DNA from: an uncultured bacterium
GTDB lineage: Bacteria > Verrucomicrobiota > Kiritimatiellia > RFP12 > UBA1067
Length of the DNA stretch: 60,783 nucleotides
Reading direction: 5' to 3'
NCBI GenBank assembly: GCA_902776615.1
Contig: CACYQU010000012.1
Location: forward strand, 1 to 60,783
Position 1 is the first letter of the stretch. Each line of letters opens with the position of its first letter. The notes under the pieces were generated by a model. It did no database searches. It was given only the letters and a program-made list of their open reading frames with translations, and was not told the DNA's origin. The translations under genes were made by a program, and so were the position numbers. This document shows positions 41,072-50,483 of the stretch, in pieces.

Positions 41072-42009
41072 TTTCCGGCTCCACGCTTTTTCCCCATTCC
41101 GAAAAGCCTGAGCGTCGCGCGGAAATCGGCCGGCAAAGGCGAATGCACCTTTATCTCGCTGTGTGGAACGAGTGGGTTTGGCATAGAGAGAGTAGACGCA
41201 TGGAGCATCTGCCGCGGAACCTGCATAAGCCGAAGATCGCGCGCGGACTTGAGCCCGAACACCCTGTCGCCGACTATCGGCGCGCGAACCGACGCCAAAT
41301 GGCGGCGTATCTGATTCGTGCGCCCCGTCTCGATGCGTACGCGCAGGAAACTCGCGTCCGCGCTTTTCGCCTCGCGCGTCACGCGCGAAACCGCGCTTTC
41401 GCCGTCCAGCGGCGTATCGATCGTCTGATGGTCGTACTTGAACTCGCCGACCGTTATGGCGTGATACGTCTTCGACACTTTGTGCGTCTTGAACACATCG
41501 ACAGCGGCAACAAACGCGGCATGGTTCTTGGCGAACATCAAGCATCCGGTAGTGTCGCGGTCGAGGCGATGGACCGCCTCCAGCGTGGGAATCGACTCCT
41601 GTTCGCGCAAGAGCGATTCGACGGATTTCGGGTCGTCGCAGCTGACCATGCCGGAAGGCTTGTCCGCCACGAGATATCCATCATCCTGCCAAAGCACCCT
41701 CACATGGCGCCTGTCCCCTGACCCCTGCGCGGAATCCTGAGCCACCGCGCCGGACCGCACCGCGCCCTGCGCGACAGCCCCCTTGACCACCGCCATGGGA
41801 ATTTCGACAAGGTCGCCGGTCTTGAGCGAATAGCGCGCTATCCACACGCAACGGCGGTTGACCCATATGGATCGCCCGTCTATCATGGCCTTTGCCGTGC
41901 GGCGCGAAAGGGAAAACTTCTGCGCAAGGAAATCCTGCAGCAACTTGGGGTCCGCCTTGTTCACGGATAGCGCCGACAAGCCTGCGGCGTGTTGTGGAGC
42001 CTTTCGCAT
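41068..42009 (-). CDS. RluA-family 23S rRNA/tRNA pseudouridine synthase
   Basis: A 313-residue enzyme: an S4-like N-terminal domain (SLSRRTAKAMIDGRSIWVN), then the catalytic domain with EAVHRLDRDTTGCLMFAK (catalytic Asp in HRLDRDT) and RIETGRTNQIRRHL. The linker between S4 and catalytic domains holds an unusual low-complexity insertion, KGAVAQGAVRSGAVAQD followed by SAQGSGDRRH; the GSGDRR part is encoded by a GGGGACAG dispersed repeat. The target uridine cannot be assigned from sequence. Confidence 0.88.
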   Translation of the reverse strand: MRKAPQHAAGLSALSVNKADPKLLQDFLAQKFSLSRRTAKAMIDGRSIWVNRRCVWIARYSLKTGDLVEIPMAVVKGAVAQGAVRSGAVAQDSAQGSGDRRHVRVLWQDDGYLVADKPSGMVSCDDPKSVESLLREQESIPTLEAVHRLDRDTTGCLMFAKNHAAFVAAVDVFKTHKVSKTYHAITVGEFKYDHQTIDTPLDGESAVSRVTREAKSADASFLRVRIETGRTNQIRRHLASVRAPIVGDRVFGLKSARDLRLMQVPRQMLHASTLSMPNPLVPHSEIKVHSPLPADFRATLRLFGMGKKRGAGK

Positions 42010-42010
42010 C

Positions 42011-42724
42011 TCAGACTTTTAAGACGCTGCCGACGACTCCGCGCACCTTCTTGCCGAGCCTGTTCGGCGCAAGTACGATTTCAACTTCTTCGTCGTCTTC
42101 GCCATCGCTCTCGGCAACCAGACCGGTTGTGGTGGTCTGCCCGTCGAGCGCTTTCTTGAAATTCTCCGGCAACGGCGCATCGGACATCAACTCGTCGAAG
42201 GACGCCTTCGCCAGGTCTTCATCGCTTTCAAGGTCGAACATCTCGCGAAAAGCCTTGTTGCCGCTGGTGAAGTGACCTTCCTGGTCGCAGGTGAAAAGCG
42301 CCGACTGCGCCACATCGAATGCGCCCTCTTTAGCGCGCAAAAGCTCAAGTATGCGCCGGCGGCGCTCCACATTGCGGATTGTGAAGACGAGGTCGTCTGG
42401 ATCGGTCATCTCTATCGACGATATCGCGACTTCGCACACGAACCGAGAGCCATCCTTGTTGCGGCCGTTCGCATCAATCATCACGCGGCGGTCTTCATCA
42501 AGGCCTTTGCGTATGCGCCCCACTATTTCGGCCGAAAGCCCCGGAATAAGCGTCGCTATGGGCTTGTCGAGAACCTCTTCCTGCTGATAGCCGAAATGTT
42601 CCTCTGCACGCGGATTTATCTCCAGAATATGCCCGCTCGGATCCGTTATGACAACAGCGTCGTACATTCCCGCCAGGAACTGGCGGAAGAGCGATTTTCT
42701 GTCTTTAGGCACAAAGAGTGGCAT
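42011..42724 (-). CDS. PAS-domain protein
   Basis: A 237-residue soluble protein with two PAS domains: residues about 15-120 (YDAVVITDPSGHILEINPRAEEHFGY, then VCEVAISSIEM) and about 125-235 (GAFDVAQSALFTCDQEGHFTSGNKAF). There is no kinase, cyclase or HTH output domain, so it probably signals through a partner. TGGTATAAT lies 10 nt before the ATG, overlapping the end of queA. Confidence 0.75.
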   Translation of the reverse strand: MPLFVPKDRKSLFRQFLAGMYDAVVITDPSGHILEINPRAEEHFGYQQEEVLDKPIATLIPGLSAEIVGRIRKGLDEDRRVMIDANGRNKDGSRFVCEVAISSIEMTDPDDLVFTIRNVERRRRILELLRAKEGAFDVAQSALFTCDQEGHFTSGNKAFREMFDLESDEDLAKASFDELMSDAPLPENFKKALDGQTTTTGLVAESDGEDDEEVEIVLAPNRLGKKVRGVVGSVLKV

Positions 42725-42734
42725 ATGAGGGCAT

Positions 42735-42743
42735 ATTATACCA
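42735..42743 (-). promoter_or_regulatory. Leaderless extended -10 promoter of the PAS gene
   Basis: TGGTATAAT, read leftward, ends 10 nt before ATG 42724; a second TATAAT overlaps the queA stop codon region (42745-42750). Confidence 0.65.
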
Positions 42744-42745
42744 TA

Positions 42746-43846
42746 TTATACGATGAGCATGCAATCACCATAACTGAAAAACATGTAGCCCTCCCTCACG
42801 GCCATTGCATACGAACACAACACTCTTTCGCGTCCCGCAAGCGCCGAAACCATCATCAACAGCGTGGACTGCGGCAGATGGAAATTGGTCAACATGCAGT
42901 CGCACACCTTGAAACGATAGGGTGGATAGATGAATATGTCGCTGGCGCCGGAACCCGCGACTACACGTCCGTCTTCGCTCGCCGCCGCGACAGTCTCAAG
43001 CGTCCTCACCGTGGTCGAACCCACGCAAAACACGCGGCCGCCGCGCGCTTTACACTCGTTCACGGCGTCGGCCGTCTCGGGCGGAACCGTGAACGCTTCG
43101 AAATCCATGTGGTGATCTTCGATGTTCTCCGCCTTCACGGGACGGAACGTACCGGGGCCTACGTGCAATGTAACAGCCACGCGCTTCACGCCCTTGGCCT
43201 CCAGCGCGGCGAATATCTCCGGCGTGAAGTGAAGCCCCGCCGTCGGAGCCGCCACAGACCCGACATGGCGCGCGTAAATCGTCTGGTAACGTTCGCGGTC
43301 GGCCCGTTCCTCGGCGGCGGTGCCGTCGCGCTTCACATACGGCGGAACTGGCGTGCGCCCGAATTCGTCGAGAAGATCCTTCAACGGACGTTCGCAAATG
43401 AACTCCACGCGCCACATTCCGATTCCGGAAAGCTGCTTGAGCAGCCTTACCTTCAACTCCCGGTTCGGACCGAACACCGCCAGCTGCCCTTCGCGGCACT
43501 TTCTGCCGCTGCCGAGCATGCAGTTCCACACAAGACTCGAAAGCCCGTCTTCGGAGGCGCTCGGCATCTCGCCGCCGTCCACGGGCGCAGCCGAAACCAT
43601 CAAAACCTCCACCTCGCCGGGGGTGTCGCTCCATGTGCCGATGAGACGGGCAGGGAACACCTTCGTGTCGTTCACGACGAGAAGATCCCTGTCGGTGATG
43701 TATTCTGCAATGTCCGCGATGTGCCGATGCTCGATGACATTGGTGTCGCGGTGCAGCACGAGCATCTTCTCGGTGCCGCGCCGCTCCGCGGGATGCTGCG
43801 CGATAAGGCGCTGCGGCAACGGATACCAGAACTGCGAAGTTTTCAT
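42746..43846 (-). CDS. queA: S-adenosylmethionine:tRNA ribosyltransferase-isomerase
   Basis: A 366-residue queuosine enzyme that converts preQ1 in tRNA to epoxyqueuosine. Motifs: LIAQHPAERRGTEKMLVLHR, LLVVNDTKVFPARL, TAGLHFTPE, TLHVGPGTFRPV, STTVRTLE and TNFHLPQSTLLMMVSA. The start overlaps the htpG stop by 4 nt. gluQ in the same window acts on queuosine-modified tRNA-Asp. Confidence 0.96.
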   Translation of the reverse strand: MKTSQFWYPLPQRLIAQHPAERRGTEKMLVLHRDTNVIEHRHIADIAEYITDRDLLVVNDTKVFPARLIGTWSDTPGEVEVLMVSAAPVDGGEMPSASEDGLSSLVWNCMLGSGRKCREGQLAVFGPNRELKVRLLKQLSGIGMWRVEFICERPLKDLLDEFGRTPVPPYVKRDGTAAEERADRERYQTIYARHVGSVAAPTAGLHFTPEIFAALEAKGVKRVAVTLHVGPGTFRPVKAENIEDHHMDFEAFTVPPETADAVNECKARGGRVFCVGSTTVRTLETVAAASEDGRVVAGSGASDIFIYPPYRFKVCDCMLTNFHLPQSTLLMMVSALAGRERVLCSYAMAVREGYMFFSYGDCMLIV

Positions 43847-45738
43847 TGCCTCATCATCAGGTCGGCAAGCAGTTTCGTGAAGCGCGCGCCATCCGTCACC
43901 GGCGAGCCCTCGGCTATAAGCGCCGCATCGTACAGCAGCGCAATCGCGTCGGAAAGTTCCGAACCCTTTAGCGCCGCAACCTTCTTGACCAAAGGATGTT
44001 CCGCGTTGAGCTCGAGAATGCGCTTCTCCTCGGGCACCTCGTTCTTCATCGCCCGCATCATCCTCACCATTGAAGGCGACAGGGCGTTCTCCTTGGCGAC
44101 GAGGCAGCACGGCGAATCGGTAAGGCGCGTAGACACCCGCACGTCCGAAACCTTCGCGTCAAGCTCCTTCTTTACGGCCTCGATGAACCCGCCAAGCTCC
44201 TTCGTGGCCTTTTCGTTGGCGTCCTTCTCGGCCTTTTGCTCGGCTTCGCTGCCGAAGGCCACGTCGCCCTTGGCGACATCGACGAACTTCTTGCCGTCGA
44301 ACTCGCGCAGAGATTCGCTCAGGAATTCGTCAACCGGGTCGCAGAACAGCAGCACGTCGCAGCCGTGCTTGCGGGCGGCCTCCAGCTGAGGGGCTTTGCG
44401 CGCATCCTCTTCGCGCTCGGAAATGAGGTAGTATATGTCTTTCTGTCCGGACGCCATGTCCTTTACGTAATCCTCAAGGAATATGCGCTTGCCCGCATCC
44501 GAGCGCGCCGACGGATACTTCACAAGCTTCTTTATGCGGTCGGCGTTTTCCCAGTCGGTGTGGACGCCCTCCTTGAGAATGGTCCCGAACGAAGAGAAGA
44601 ACTCATCGTACTTTTTCGCATCCTTCTTCTTCATGTCCTCCAGCGTGGAGAGCACTTTCGACGTCACGGCGGACTTGATCTTCTGAACAATAGCGTCATC
44701 CTGCAGCATTTCGCGCGAAACGTTGAGCGGCAGGTCGCTTGAATCCACCACGCCTTTCACAAAACGCAGCCAAGACGGCAGCAGCATTTCCATGTCGTCG
44801 CCGATGAATACGTTGCGCACATAGAGCGAAAGCCCACGCTTCTGGTTGGGCATGAAAAGCTCCATGGTAGGCTTCTTCGGCAGAAAGAGCAGCGCCTTGA
44901 ACTCCACCTGACCCTCCGCGCCGAACGGAACCGTCTCGAAAGGAGCCTCCCAGTCGTGCGTGAGATGCTTGTAGAACTCGTCGTACTCTTCCTGCTTGAC
45001 GTCCTTTTTGGCGCGCTTCCAAAGCGCCACCATCGTATTGAGCGGCTTGGCCTCGCGCTCCTCGCGGCTCTTGCGATCGTCTTCCTTCTCGTCAGCGGGA
45101 ATGTCGACCTGGCGATAGGTCACCGGGTAGGCGATGAAGTCGGAATATTTCTTCACGAGATCGGATACTCGCCAGTAGTCGAGGTATTCGAGCTGGTCGT
45201 CGCGCAGGTGGAGAGTGATTGACGTTCCCGGAAAATCCCTGTCGCCGTCGGAGATTGTGTACCCGCCGGACATGCTGGATTCCCACTTGAAAGATGCATC
45301 CGTGCCGCGCTTGCGGGTCTCGACCGTCACCTTGTCGGCAACCATAAACGCCGCATAGAAGCCGACGCCGAACTGTCCTATGAGTTCCGGCAGCGACTCG
45401 CCGCCCTTCTCCTTCAGCATCTCGCGGAACTTCTTCGTGCCGGAACTTGCAATCGTACCGAGATTGCGCTCAAGCTCGTCGGCATCCATCCCGATTCCAT
45501 TGTCGGAAATCATCAGCGTCTTTGCGCCCTTGTCGGCCGCAATCTGAATCTTCCACTCCGAGCCGTCCGCGACTATCGATTTGTCCGTGAGCCCCAGAAA
45601 CTTCGCACGGTCTATCGCATCCGAGGCGTTCGAGATAAGTTCGCGCAGGAATATCTCCTTCTTGGAGTACAGAGAATTTACCACGAGATCGAGCATTTCG
45701 GCGATCTCGGCCTTGAACTGACTAGTCTTCATTTCCAT
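43843..45738 (-). CDS. htpG: Chaperone HtpG (Hsp90)
   Basis: A 631-residue Hsp90 with the GHKL ATP-binding motifs ELISNASDAIDR, MISDNGIGM and GQFGVGFYAAF, a middle domain (LYVRNVFIGDD, LPLNVSREMLQ) and a C-terminal dimerisation region. TGGTATAAT ends 10 nt before ATG 45738 (MEMKTSQ), so it is leaderless; the fold keeps an alternative ATG six bases further in. It lies where rpoB would be expected after rplL. Confidence 0.95.
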   Translation of the reverse strand: MEMKTSQFKAEIAEMLDLVVNSLYSKKEIFLRELISNASDAIDRAKFLGLTDKSIVADGSEWKIQIAADKGAKTLMISDNGIGMDADELERNLGTIASSGTKKFREMLKEKGGESLPELIGQFGVGFYAAFMVADKVTVETRKRGTDASFKWESSMSGGYTISDGDRDFPGTSITLHLRDDQLEYLDYWRVSDLVKKYSDFIAYPVTYRQVDIPADEKEDDRKSREEREAKPLNTMVALWKRAKKDVKQEEYDEFYKHLTHDWEAPFETVPFGAEGQVEFKALLFLPKKPTMELFMPNQKRGLSLYVRNVFIGDDMEMLLPSWLRFVKGVVDSSDLPLNVSREMLQDDAIVQKIKSAVTSKVLSTLEDMKKKDAKKYDEFFSSFGTILKEGVHTDWENADRIKKLVKYPSARSDAGKRIFLEDYVKDMASGQKDIYYLISEREEDARKAPQLEAARKHGCDVLLFCDPVDEFLSESLREFDGKKFVDVAKGDVAFGSEAEQKAEKDANEKATKELGGFIEAVKKELDAKVSDVRVSTRLTDSPCCLVAKENALSPSMVRMMRAMKNEVPEEKRILELNAEHPLVKKVAALKGSELSDAIALLYDAALIAEGSPVTDGARFTKLLADLMMRQ

Positions 45739-45748
45739 AATGGTGCGT

Positions 45749-45757
45749 ATTATACCA
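45749..45757 (-). promoter_or_regulatory. Leaderless extended -10 promoter of htpG
   Basis: TGGTATAAT read leftward, 10 nt before ATG 45738. No CIRCE-type heat-shock repeat was seen beside it. Confidence 0.65.
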
Positions 45758-45778
45758 AAATCCCTGATGGTGTGACGC

Positions 45779-45816
45779 AAAAAAAGAGGACGGCTCCAAG
45801 CCGTCCTCCTCTTTTT
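45779..45816 (-). terminator. Rho-independent terminator after rplL
   Basis: Reading leftward: GAGGACGGCT, 3-nt loop, AGCCGTCCTC and then seven T. It closes the ribosomal protein operon before htpG. Confidence 0.92.
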
Positions 45817-45838
45817 CGGTCGCGTGACCGAGGCAATG

Positions 45839-46204
45839 TTACTTGACCTCGACTTCGGCGCCAGCCTTCTTGAGCTGTTCGGCGATCTTCTCGGCTTCGT
45901 CCTTGGCGACGGCCTCTTTGACCTTCTTGGGAGCGCCGTCCACGAGGTCCTTGGCGTCCTTGAGGCCAAGACCGGTGATCGCGCGGATCTCCTTGATGAC
46001 CGCAATCTTGTTCGCGCCGGCCGACTTGAGCACGACGTCGAACTCGGTCTTCTCTTCTGCAGGAGCAGCGCCCGCAGCAGGGCCTGCAACCGCAACAGCG
46101 GCAGCGGCGGAAACACCCCAAGCCTCTTCGAGAGCCTTGACGAGCTCGTTGATTTCGAGAACCGTCTTGCCAGACAGCTCCTTGATGATCTCTTCGTTTG
46201 TCAT
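45839..46204 (-). CDS. rplL: 50S ribosomal protein L7/L12
   Basis: A 121-residue stalk protein: N-terminal dimerisation helices ([22 protein letters not shown]), an Ala/Gly/Pro hinge ([18 protein letters not shown]), and the C-terminal factor-binding domain ([20 protein letters not shown]). It recruits EF-Tu and EF-G. A 151-nt gap without a clear promoter separates it from rplJ. It is the last gene before the terminator. Confidence 0.97.
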   Translation of the reverse strand: MTNEEIIKELSGKTVLEINELVKALEEAWGVSAAAAVAVAGPAAGAAPAEEKTEFDVVLKSAGANKIAVIKEIRAITGLGLKDAKDLVDGAPKKVKEAVAKDEAEKIAEQLKKAGAEVEVK

Positions 46205-46355
46205 TTTCTGTTTTCCTTTTTAGTTCAACCTTCAGCGTTTCTCATCTGAAGGAAATTGTTTGTGTTTTTCTCTTGTCCCTTTGGTTCCTCGTCCCTCGCG
46301 CACCTCAGGTCCCTCATGTCATGAGCAACTCAAGGCGCGCGGGAAACTTGGGCCT

Positions 46356-46883
46356 TTACGCCTCGGCGGGAGCCTCGGCGGCAGGAGCGGCGTCGCCGCC
46401 CTTCTTCGCCTTCTCGGAGAGGACGCGCGCGAGACGCGTAGCAGGCTCCTTGAGGAGCATGAGCAACGTGGCACGCAGCTGATCCTTGCCGGGAACCTTC
46501 GAGAGCGCCTCGACCATGGCGGCGTCGACGATCTTGGAGTCGTAGTCGGCGCCTTTGACGGACGCCTTGCCCGCGAGATCCTTGTCGTTGACGAAATCCA
46601 TGATCGCCTTCGCAACCGCCGTCGGTTCGCCCTTGCCGATCACGACGGCCGTCGGACCCGAAAGCATCGCGTTCACATCGTCGCTCCAGCCCTTCTCCTT
46701 GGCGACCTTCGCAAGGAAGGTGTTCTTGATGACGAGAAGACGGCTGTCAAGCTTGCGCAGATCTGCGCGGAGCTTGGACATCTTGGCGACGCTGGCGCCG
46801 CCGTGATTGACGATGAAGCAGTAGTCAGAGTCCTTGATGCGGGCAGTGACTTCGTCGAGGATTGCAACCTTTTCGATTCTCAT
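46356..46883 (-). CDS. rplJ: 50S ribosomal protein L10
   Basis: A 175-residue base of the L7/L12 stalk (IAILDEVTARIKDSDYCFIV, LLVIKNTFLAKVAKEKGW). The C-terminal part is Ala/Lys-rich (EKAKKGGDAAPAAEAPAEA). It starts only 15 nt after rplA, leaving no room for a classical L10 leader upstream. Confidence 0.95.
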   Translation of the reverse strand: MRIEKVAILDEVTARIKDSDYCFIVNHGGASVAKMSKLRADLRKLDSRLLVIKNTFLAKVAKEKGWSDDVNAMLSGPTAVVIGKGEPTAVAKAIMDFVNDKDLAGKASVKGADYDSKIVDAAMVEALSKVPGKDQLRATLLMLLKEPATRLARVLSEKAKKGGDAAPAAEAPAEA

Positions 46884-46898
46884 TTTCGCTTGCCTCCC

Positions 46899-47591
46899 TT
46901 ACTCGGCATCAGCCGCGACGATCACGGGCACGCCGACGCCCATAGTGGAGGAAATGCTCATGGCCTTGATGAACACGCCCTTGACGGACGCGGGCTTCGC
47001 CGCGTTGACTGCGGAGACGATCGCCTTGATGTTGCCGACGAGAGCCTCGGGCTCGAAGCTGCGCTTGCCGGCGACAACCGCGAGGTTGCCGGTCTTGTCC
47101 ATGCGGAAATCGACCTTGCCTCCCTTTGCCTCCTTTACCGCAGTCGCCGTGTCATCGGTGACAGTACCCGTCTTGGGGTTCGGCATGAGGCCGCGCGGGC
47201 CGAGAATACGGGCGCACTTGCGAACGTCCTTCATGGCCTCGACAGTGGCGATCGCCACGTCGAAATCGCACCAGCCTTCCTTCGTGATCTTCTCGATGAG
47301 ATCGGCGAGGCCGACATAGTCGGCGCCTGCGGCCTTTGCGGCTTCGGCGGCATCACCGCCGGCAAACACCGCAACCTTCACGTTCTTGCCCGAACCGTTC
47401 GGAAGCTTCACCGTGCCGCGAACGGCGGTGTCGCCCTTGGTGAGATCCTTGCCAAGACGGAAGTACACGTCAACCGTCTCGTCGAACTTCGCTCCTGCGT
47501 TGGCCTTGACGAACTTGACGGCCTCCTCGATGGAGACGGCCTTCTTCGGGGCCTTCTTCAGCGCGTTGAAATACTTCTTGCCGTGCTTCAT
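46899..47591 (-). CDS. rplA: 50S ribosomal protein L1
   Basis: A 230-residue L1 protein ([38 protein letters not shown]). It binds 23S rRNA at the L1 stalk and often represses its own mRNA. The start overlaps rplK by 4 nt. Confidence 0.97.
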   Translation of the reverse strand: MKHGKKYFNALKKAPKKAVSIEEAVKFVKANAGAKFDETVDVYFRLGKDLTKGDTAVRGTVKLPNGSGKNVKVAVFAGGDAAEAAKAAGADYVGLADLIEKITKEGWCDFDVAIATVEAMKDVRKCARILGPRGLMPNPKTGTVTDDTATAVKEAKGGKVDFRMDKTGNLAVVAGKRSFEPEALVGNIKAIVSAVNAAKPASVKGVFIKAMSISSTMGVGVPVIVAADAE

Positions 47592-48013
47592 TCAACCACC
47601 TCGATTCCCATGTTGCGAGCCGTGCCCGCGATCATCTTGACCGCCTGCTCCGGATCGTCAGTGTTGAGGTCGGCCTTCTTCATCTCGACAATCTTGAGAA
47701 GCTGGGCCTTGGTAACCTTGCCGACCTTGTTCTTGTTGGGAACGCCGCTGCCCTTGGCAAGACCGGCTTCCTTCTTGAGAAGCACGCTCGCAGGCGGCGA
47801 CTTGAACTGCAGCGAGAAGCTGCGGTCCTGATAAACCGTGATGATCACGGGGATTACGAGACCGGCGTCCTTGGCCGTCTTCGCGTTGAACTCCTTGCAG
47901 AACTGCATGATGTTCACACCAGCAGAACCAAGGGCGGGACCCACGGGCGGCGCGGGATTCGCGGCGCCGGCGGGAATCTGGAGCTTGACGACTCCAGTGA
48001 CTTTCTTCGCCAT
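47588..48013 (-). CDS. rplK: 50S ribosomal protein L11
   Basis: A 141-residue L11 protein of the GTPase centre ([34 protein letters not shown], and a C-terminal [12 protein letters not shown]). ATG 48013 gives the usual MAKKVTG start. Confidence 0.97.
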   Translation of the reverse strand: MAKKVTGVVKLQIPAGAANPAPPVGPALGSAGVNIMQFCKEFNAKTAKDAGLVIPVIITVYQDRSFSLQFKSPPASVLLKKEAGLAKGSGVPNKNKVGKVTKAQLLKIVEMKKADLNTDDPEQAVKMIAGTARNMGIEVVE

Positions 48014-48086
48014 TTTCCTTTTCCTTCCTTCGTGCGGCTCCTCCCGGGGATCCTTCCCGGTCAAACGGACCGCAAAAACCTGCCTC

Positions 48087-48692
48087 TTACTTCAGCGGCT
48101 CGAAGGTCTCCTCCACGGCGACCTTCTCGACCTGCCAGTATTCGGCGTCGACTTGGACCTTGCGATTGAAGATGTTCACTTCAACCTTGAGTTTGCCCTT
48201 GTCGGGATCCACCATTGTAACCTGGCCCGTCAAACCCATGAACGCGCCATCTATCACCTTCACCGTCTCATCGACGGAATAAGATACTTTCGGACGCTCC
48301 GGAACGCTCGCGCCCGAAGGCTTGTCGAGCAATATGGCGTCCACCTCGCTCTGCTTGAGCGGCATCGGCCTGTCGCCGCCCACGAAACCTATCACGCCGG
48401 GCGTATCCCTGAGGAACTGCCATGTGCGTTCGTAGATCGCCCGACGGCCGTTTTCGTCAACCCCTTTCGCCTCATCGTAGAGAGCCAGCTCGCAGAGCAC
48501 GTAGCCGGGGAAAAACTTCTTGGTGATGGTGCGTTTCTTGCCATCCTTCTTCTCGGTGACACGCTCGGTCGGAATCACGCACCGGCCGATAAAGTCTTCC
48601 ATCCGCTCGATCTTTACGCGAGCTTCAATCGACTTCTGTGCCTTGTTCTCCTGCCCCGTGAGCGTATGAAGGACGAACCACTGCTTATCCAT
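48087..48692 (-). CDS. nusG: Transcription termination/antitermination protein NusG
   Basis: A 201-residue NusG: NGN domain ([47 protein letters not shown]) and a C-terminal KOW domain ([36 protein letters not shown]). It links RNA polymerase with Rho or the ribosome. It follows secE by 13 nt. Confidence 0.97.
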   Translation of the reverse strand: MDKQWFVLHTLTGQENKAQKSIEARVKIERMEDFIGRCVIPTERVTEKKDGKKRTITKKFFPGYVLCELALYDEAKGVDENGRRAIYERTWQFLRDTPGVIGFVGGDRPMPLKQSEVDAILLDKPSGASVPERPKVSYSVDETVKVIDGAFMGLTGQVTMVDPDKGKLKVEVNIFNRKVQVDAEYWQVEKVAVEETFEPLK

Positions 48693-48705
48693 CGCCCGAT
48701 TCCCC

Positions 48706-48903
48706 TTAAGCTCCCGCGTGAACGACGCGGATGAAACCCTCGATTACCTTGTCGCAGACGAGCGTAGTCGCGGCGAGGATGAAAATGAACGAAATCACGA
48801 CAAGCGTCGACTCCCAAAGCTCATGCTTGCCCGGCCAGCTCACGCGCTTGGCCTCCGCCGAAACGCCGCCGAGATATTCTTTCGTCTTCTTCGCTATGTC
48901 CAT
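48706..48903 (-). CDS. secE: Preprotein translocase subunit SecE
   Basis: A 65-residue single-span SecE: amphipathic KEYLGGVSAEAKRVSWPGKHE followed by one transmembrane helix (STLVVISFIFILAATTLV). It clamps SecY in the translocon. The position between tRNA-Trp and nusG is canonical. Confidence 0.96.
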   Translation of the reverse strand: MDIAKKTKEYLGGVSAEAKRVSWPGKHELWESTLVVISFIFILAATTLVCDKVIEGFIRVVHAGA

Positions 48904-48925
48904 TTTCGTGTTCTCCCGTCTAGGT

Positions 48926-48999
48926 TGGCAGGGTAGGAGGGAATCGAACCCCCATAGGCGGTTTTGGAGACCGCTGCACTGCCATTGTGCTACTACCCT
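48926..48999 (-). tRNA. tRNA-Trp (anticodon CCA)
   Basis: A 74-nt cloverleaf including an encoded CCA end. Acceptor AGGGTAG pairs with CTACCCT; anticodon stem GCGGT/ACCGC encloses CTCCAAA, giving anticodon CCA; T-arm contains GTTCGATT. It lies between rpmG and secE inside the operon. Confidence 0.95.
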
Positions 49000-49014
49000 A
49001 AAATCGCATTGACC

Positions 49015-49164
49015 TTACTTGGTCTCTTTGTGGGTCGTGCGCTTGCGGCAGTGAGGGCAGAACTTCACCTTCTCAAGACGCTCCGTAACAGTCTTCTTGT
49101 TGCGGGTCGTGGTGTAGTTCCGGCGCTTGCATTCGCCGCAGGCCAAAATTGCGAGATCGCGCAT
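49015..49164 (-). CDS. rpmG: 50S ribosomal protein L33
   Basis: A 49-residue L33 ([49 protein letters not shown]). Both zinc-binding pairs, CGEC and CPHC, are present, the zinc-dependent form. It sits between tuf and tRNA-Trp, as in many bacteria. Confidence 0.96.
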   Translation of the reverse strand: MRDLAILACGECKRRNYTTTRNKKTVTERLEKVKFCPHCRKRTTHKETK

Positions 49165-49271
49165 TGTCTTCTTCCTTGAGTGCCCCGGTGAGTTCTAGCC
49201 CGCCCGCCGCCCCGGCCGGCCACTTCCGGCCGGGCCTGACGGGCAGGCATCTCACAGAAGTACTTTTGTTT

Positions 49272-50483
49272 TTACTTGATCACCTTCGAAACCGTGCCGG
49301 CGCCGACCGTGCGGCCGCCTTCGCGGATAGCGAAGCGCATCTTCTCTTCGAGAGCGACCGGAGCGATGAGCTTGACGGTGATCTCGACATTGTCGCCAGG
49401 CATAACCATCTCAACGCCCTCGGGGAGCTGGATGTCGCCGGTGACGTCGGTCGTGCGGATGTAGAACTGGGGACGATAGCCCTTCATGAACGCCGTGTGA
49501 CGGCCGCCCTCTTCCTTGGTGAGGACGTACACCTGGCCCGAGAACTCGGTGTGCGGAGTGATGGAACCCGGCTTCGCGAGCACCTGGCCGCGAGCAACCT
49601 CTTCCTTCTTCGTACCGCGCAGAAGCGTACCGATGTTGTCGCCGGCCTGACCCTGATCGAGCAGCTTGCGGAACATCTCGACACCCGTGACGGCGGTCTT
49701 GGCCGTCGGCTTGAGACCGACGATTTCGACTTCGTCGCCGACCTTGACGATACCGCGCTCGACACGGCCCGTAACGACGGTACCGCGGCCTTCGATCGAG
49801 AAGATGTCCTCGATAGGCATGAGGAAAGGCTTGTCAAGCTCGCGCTGAGGCTCGGGAATGTAGGAGTCGAGCGCGTCCATGAGCTCGTCGATGCACTTGC
49901 AGGCATCGTCGGTAGCGGCCGCAGCCTGAGTCGCGGGATAGGCGGCGCCGCGGATCACCGGGGCGTTGTCGCCATCGTAGTCGTACTTGGAGAGAAGTTC
50001 GCGAACTTCCATCTCGACGAGGTCGAGCATCTCGGCGTCGTCAACGAGGTCGCACTTGTTGAGGAACACGACGATCTTCGGAACGCCGACCTGGCGGGCG
50101 AGAAGCACGTGCTCGCGGGTCTGGGGCATCGGGCCGTCGACGGCGGACACGACGAGGATCGCGCCATCCATCTGGGCAGCGCCGGTAATCATGTTCTTGA
50201 CGTAGTCGGCGTGGCCGGGGCAGTCAACGTGCGCATAGTGGCGGTTCGCAGTAGCATACTCGACGTGCGAAGACGCGATTGTAAGAATCTTGGTGGCGTC
50301 ACGACGGCCGGCGGACTCGGAAGCCTTGGCGACTTCATCGTACTTGATCTCGGAGCAGAGCCCCTTGAGAGCCTGGACGTGCGTGATGGCGGCCGTAAGT
50401 GTGGTCTTGCCGTGGTCGACGTGGCCGATGGTGCCGACGTTCACGTGCGGCTTTCCGCCGCGATCGAATGTTTCCTTAGCCAT
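49272..50483 (-). CDS. tuf: Elongation factor Tu with altered switch I
   Basis: A 403-residue GTPase that delivers aminoacyl-tRNA to the ribosome. G1 GHVDHGKT, G3 DCPGHADY, G4 NKCD and domain II/III motifs ([40 protein letters not shown]) are normal. Switch I is not: the usual ARGITINTSHVEY is [15 protein letters not shown], keeping the Mg-ligand Thr and the following Ile but losing Arg-Gly. I recall similar variants in PVC bacteria. AGGAG lies 9 nt before ATG 50483. The gene follows tRNA-Thr in the same operon. Confidence 0.97.
   Translation of the reverse strand: MAKETFDRGGKPHVNVGTIGHVDHGKTTLTAAITHVQALKGLCSEIKYDEVAKASESAGRRDATKILTIASSHVEYATANRHYAHVDCPGHADYVKNMITGAAQMDGAILVVSAVDGPMPQTREHVLLARQVGVPKIVVFLNKCDLVDDAEMLDLVEMEVRELLSKYDYDGDNAPVIRGAAYPATQAAAATDDACKCIDELMDALDSYIPEPQRELDKPFLMPIEDIFSIEGRGTVVTGRVERGIVKVGDEVEIVGLKPTAKTAVTGVEMFRKLLDQGQAGDNIGTLLRGTKKEEVARGQVLAKPGSITPHTEFSGQVYVLTKEEGGRHTAFMKGYRPQFYIRTTDVTGDIQLPEGVEMVMPGDNVEITVKLIAPVALEEKMRFAIREGGRTVGAGTVSKVIK

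Noticed and set aside
42272..44389. 705-codon open frame on the plus strand
   Set aside because: It is antisense to queA, htpG and the PAS gene, which have full family matches; it shows no motif and reflects GC-rich codon bias.
46260..47831. 523-codon open frame on the plus strand
   Set aside because: Antisense to rplJ, rplA and rplK.
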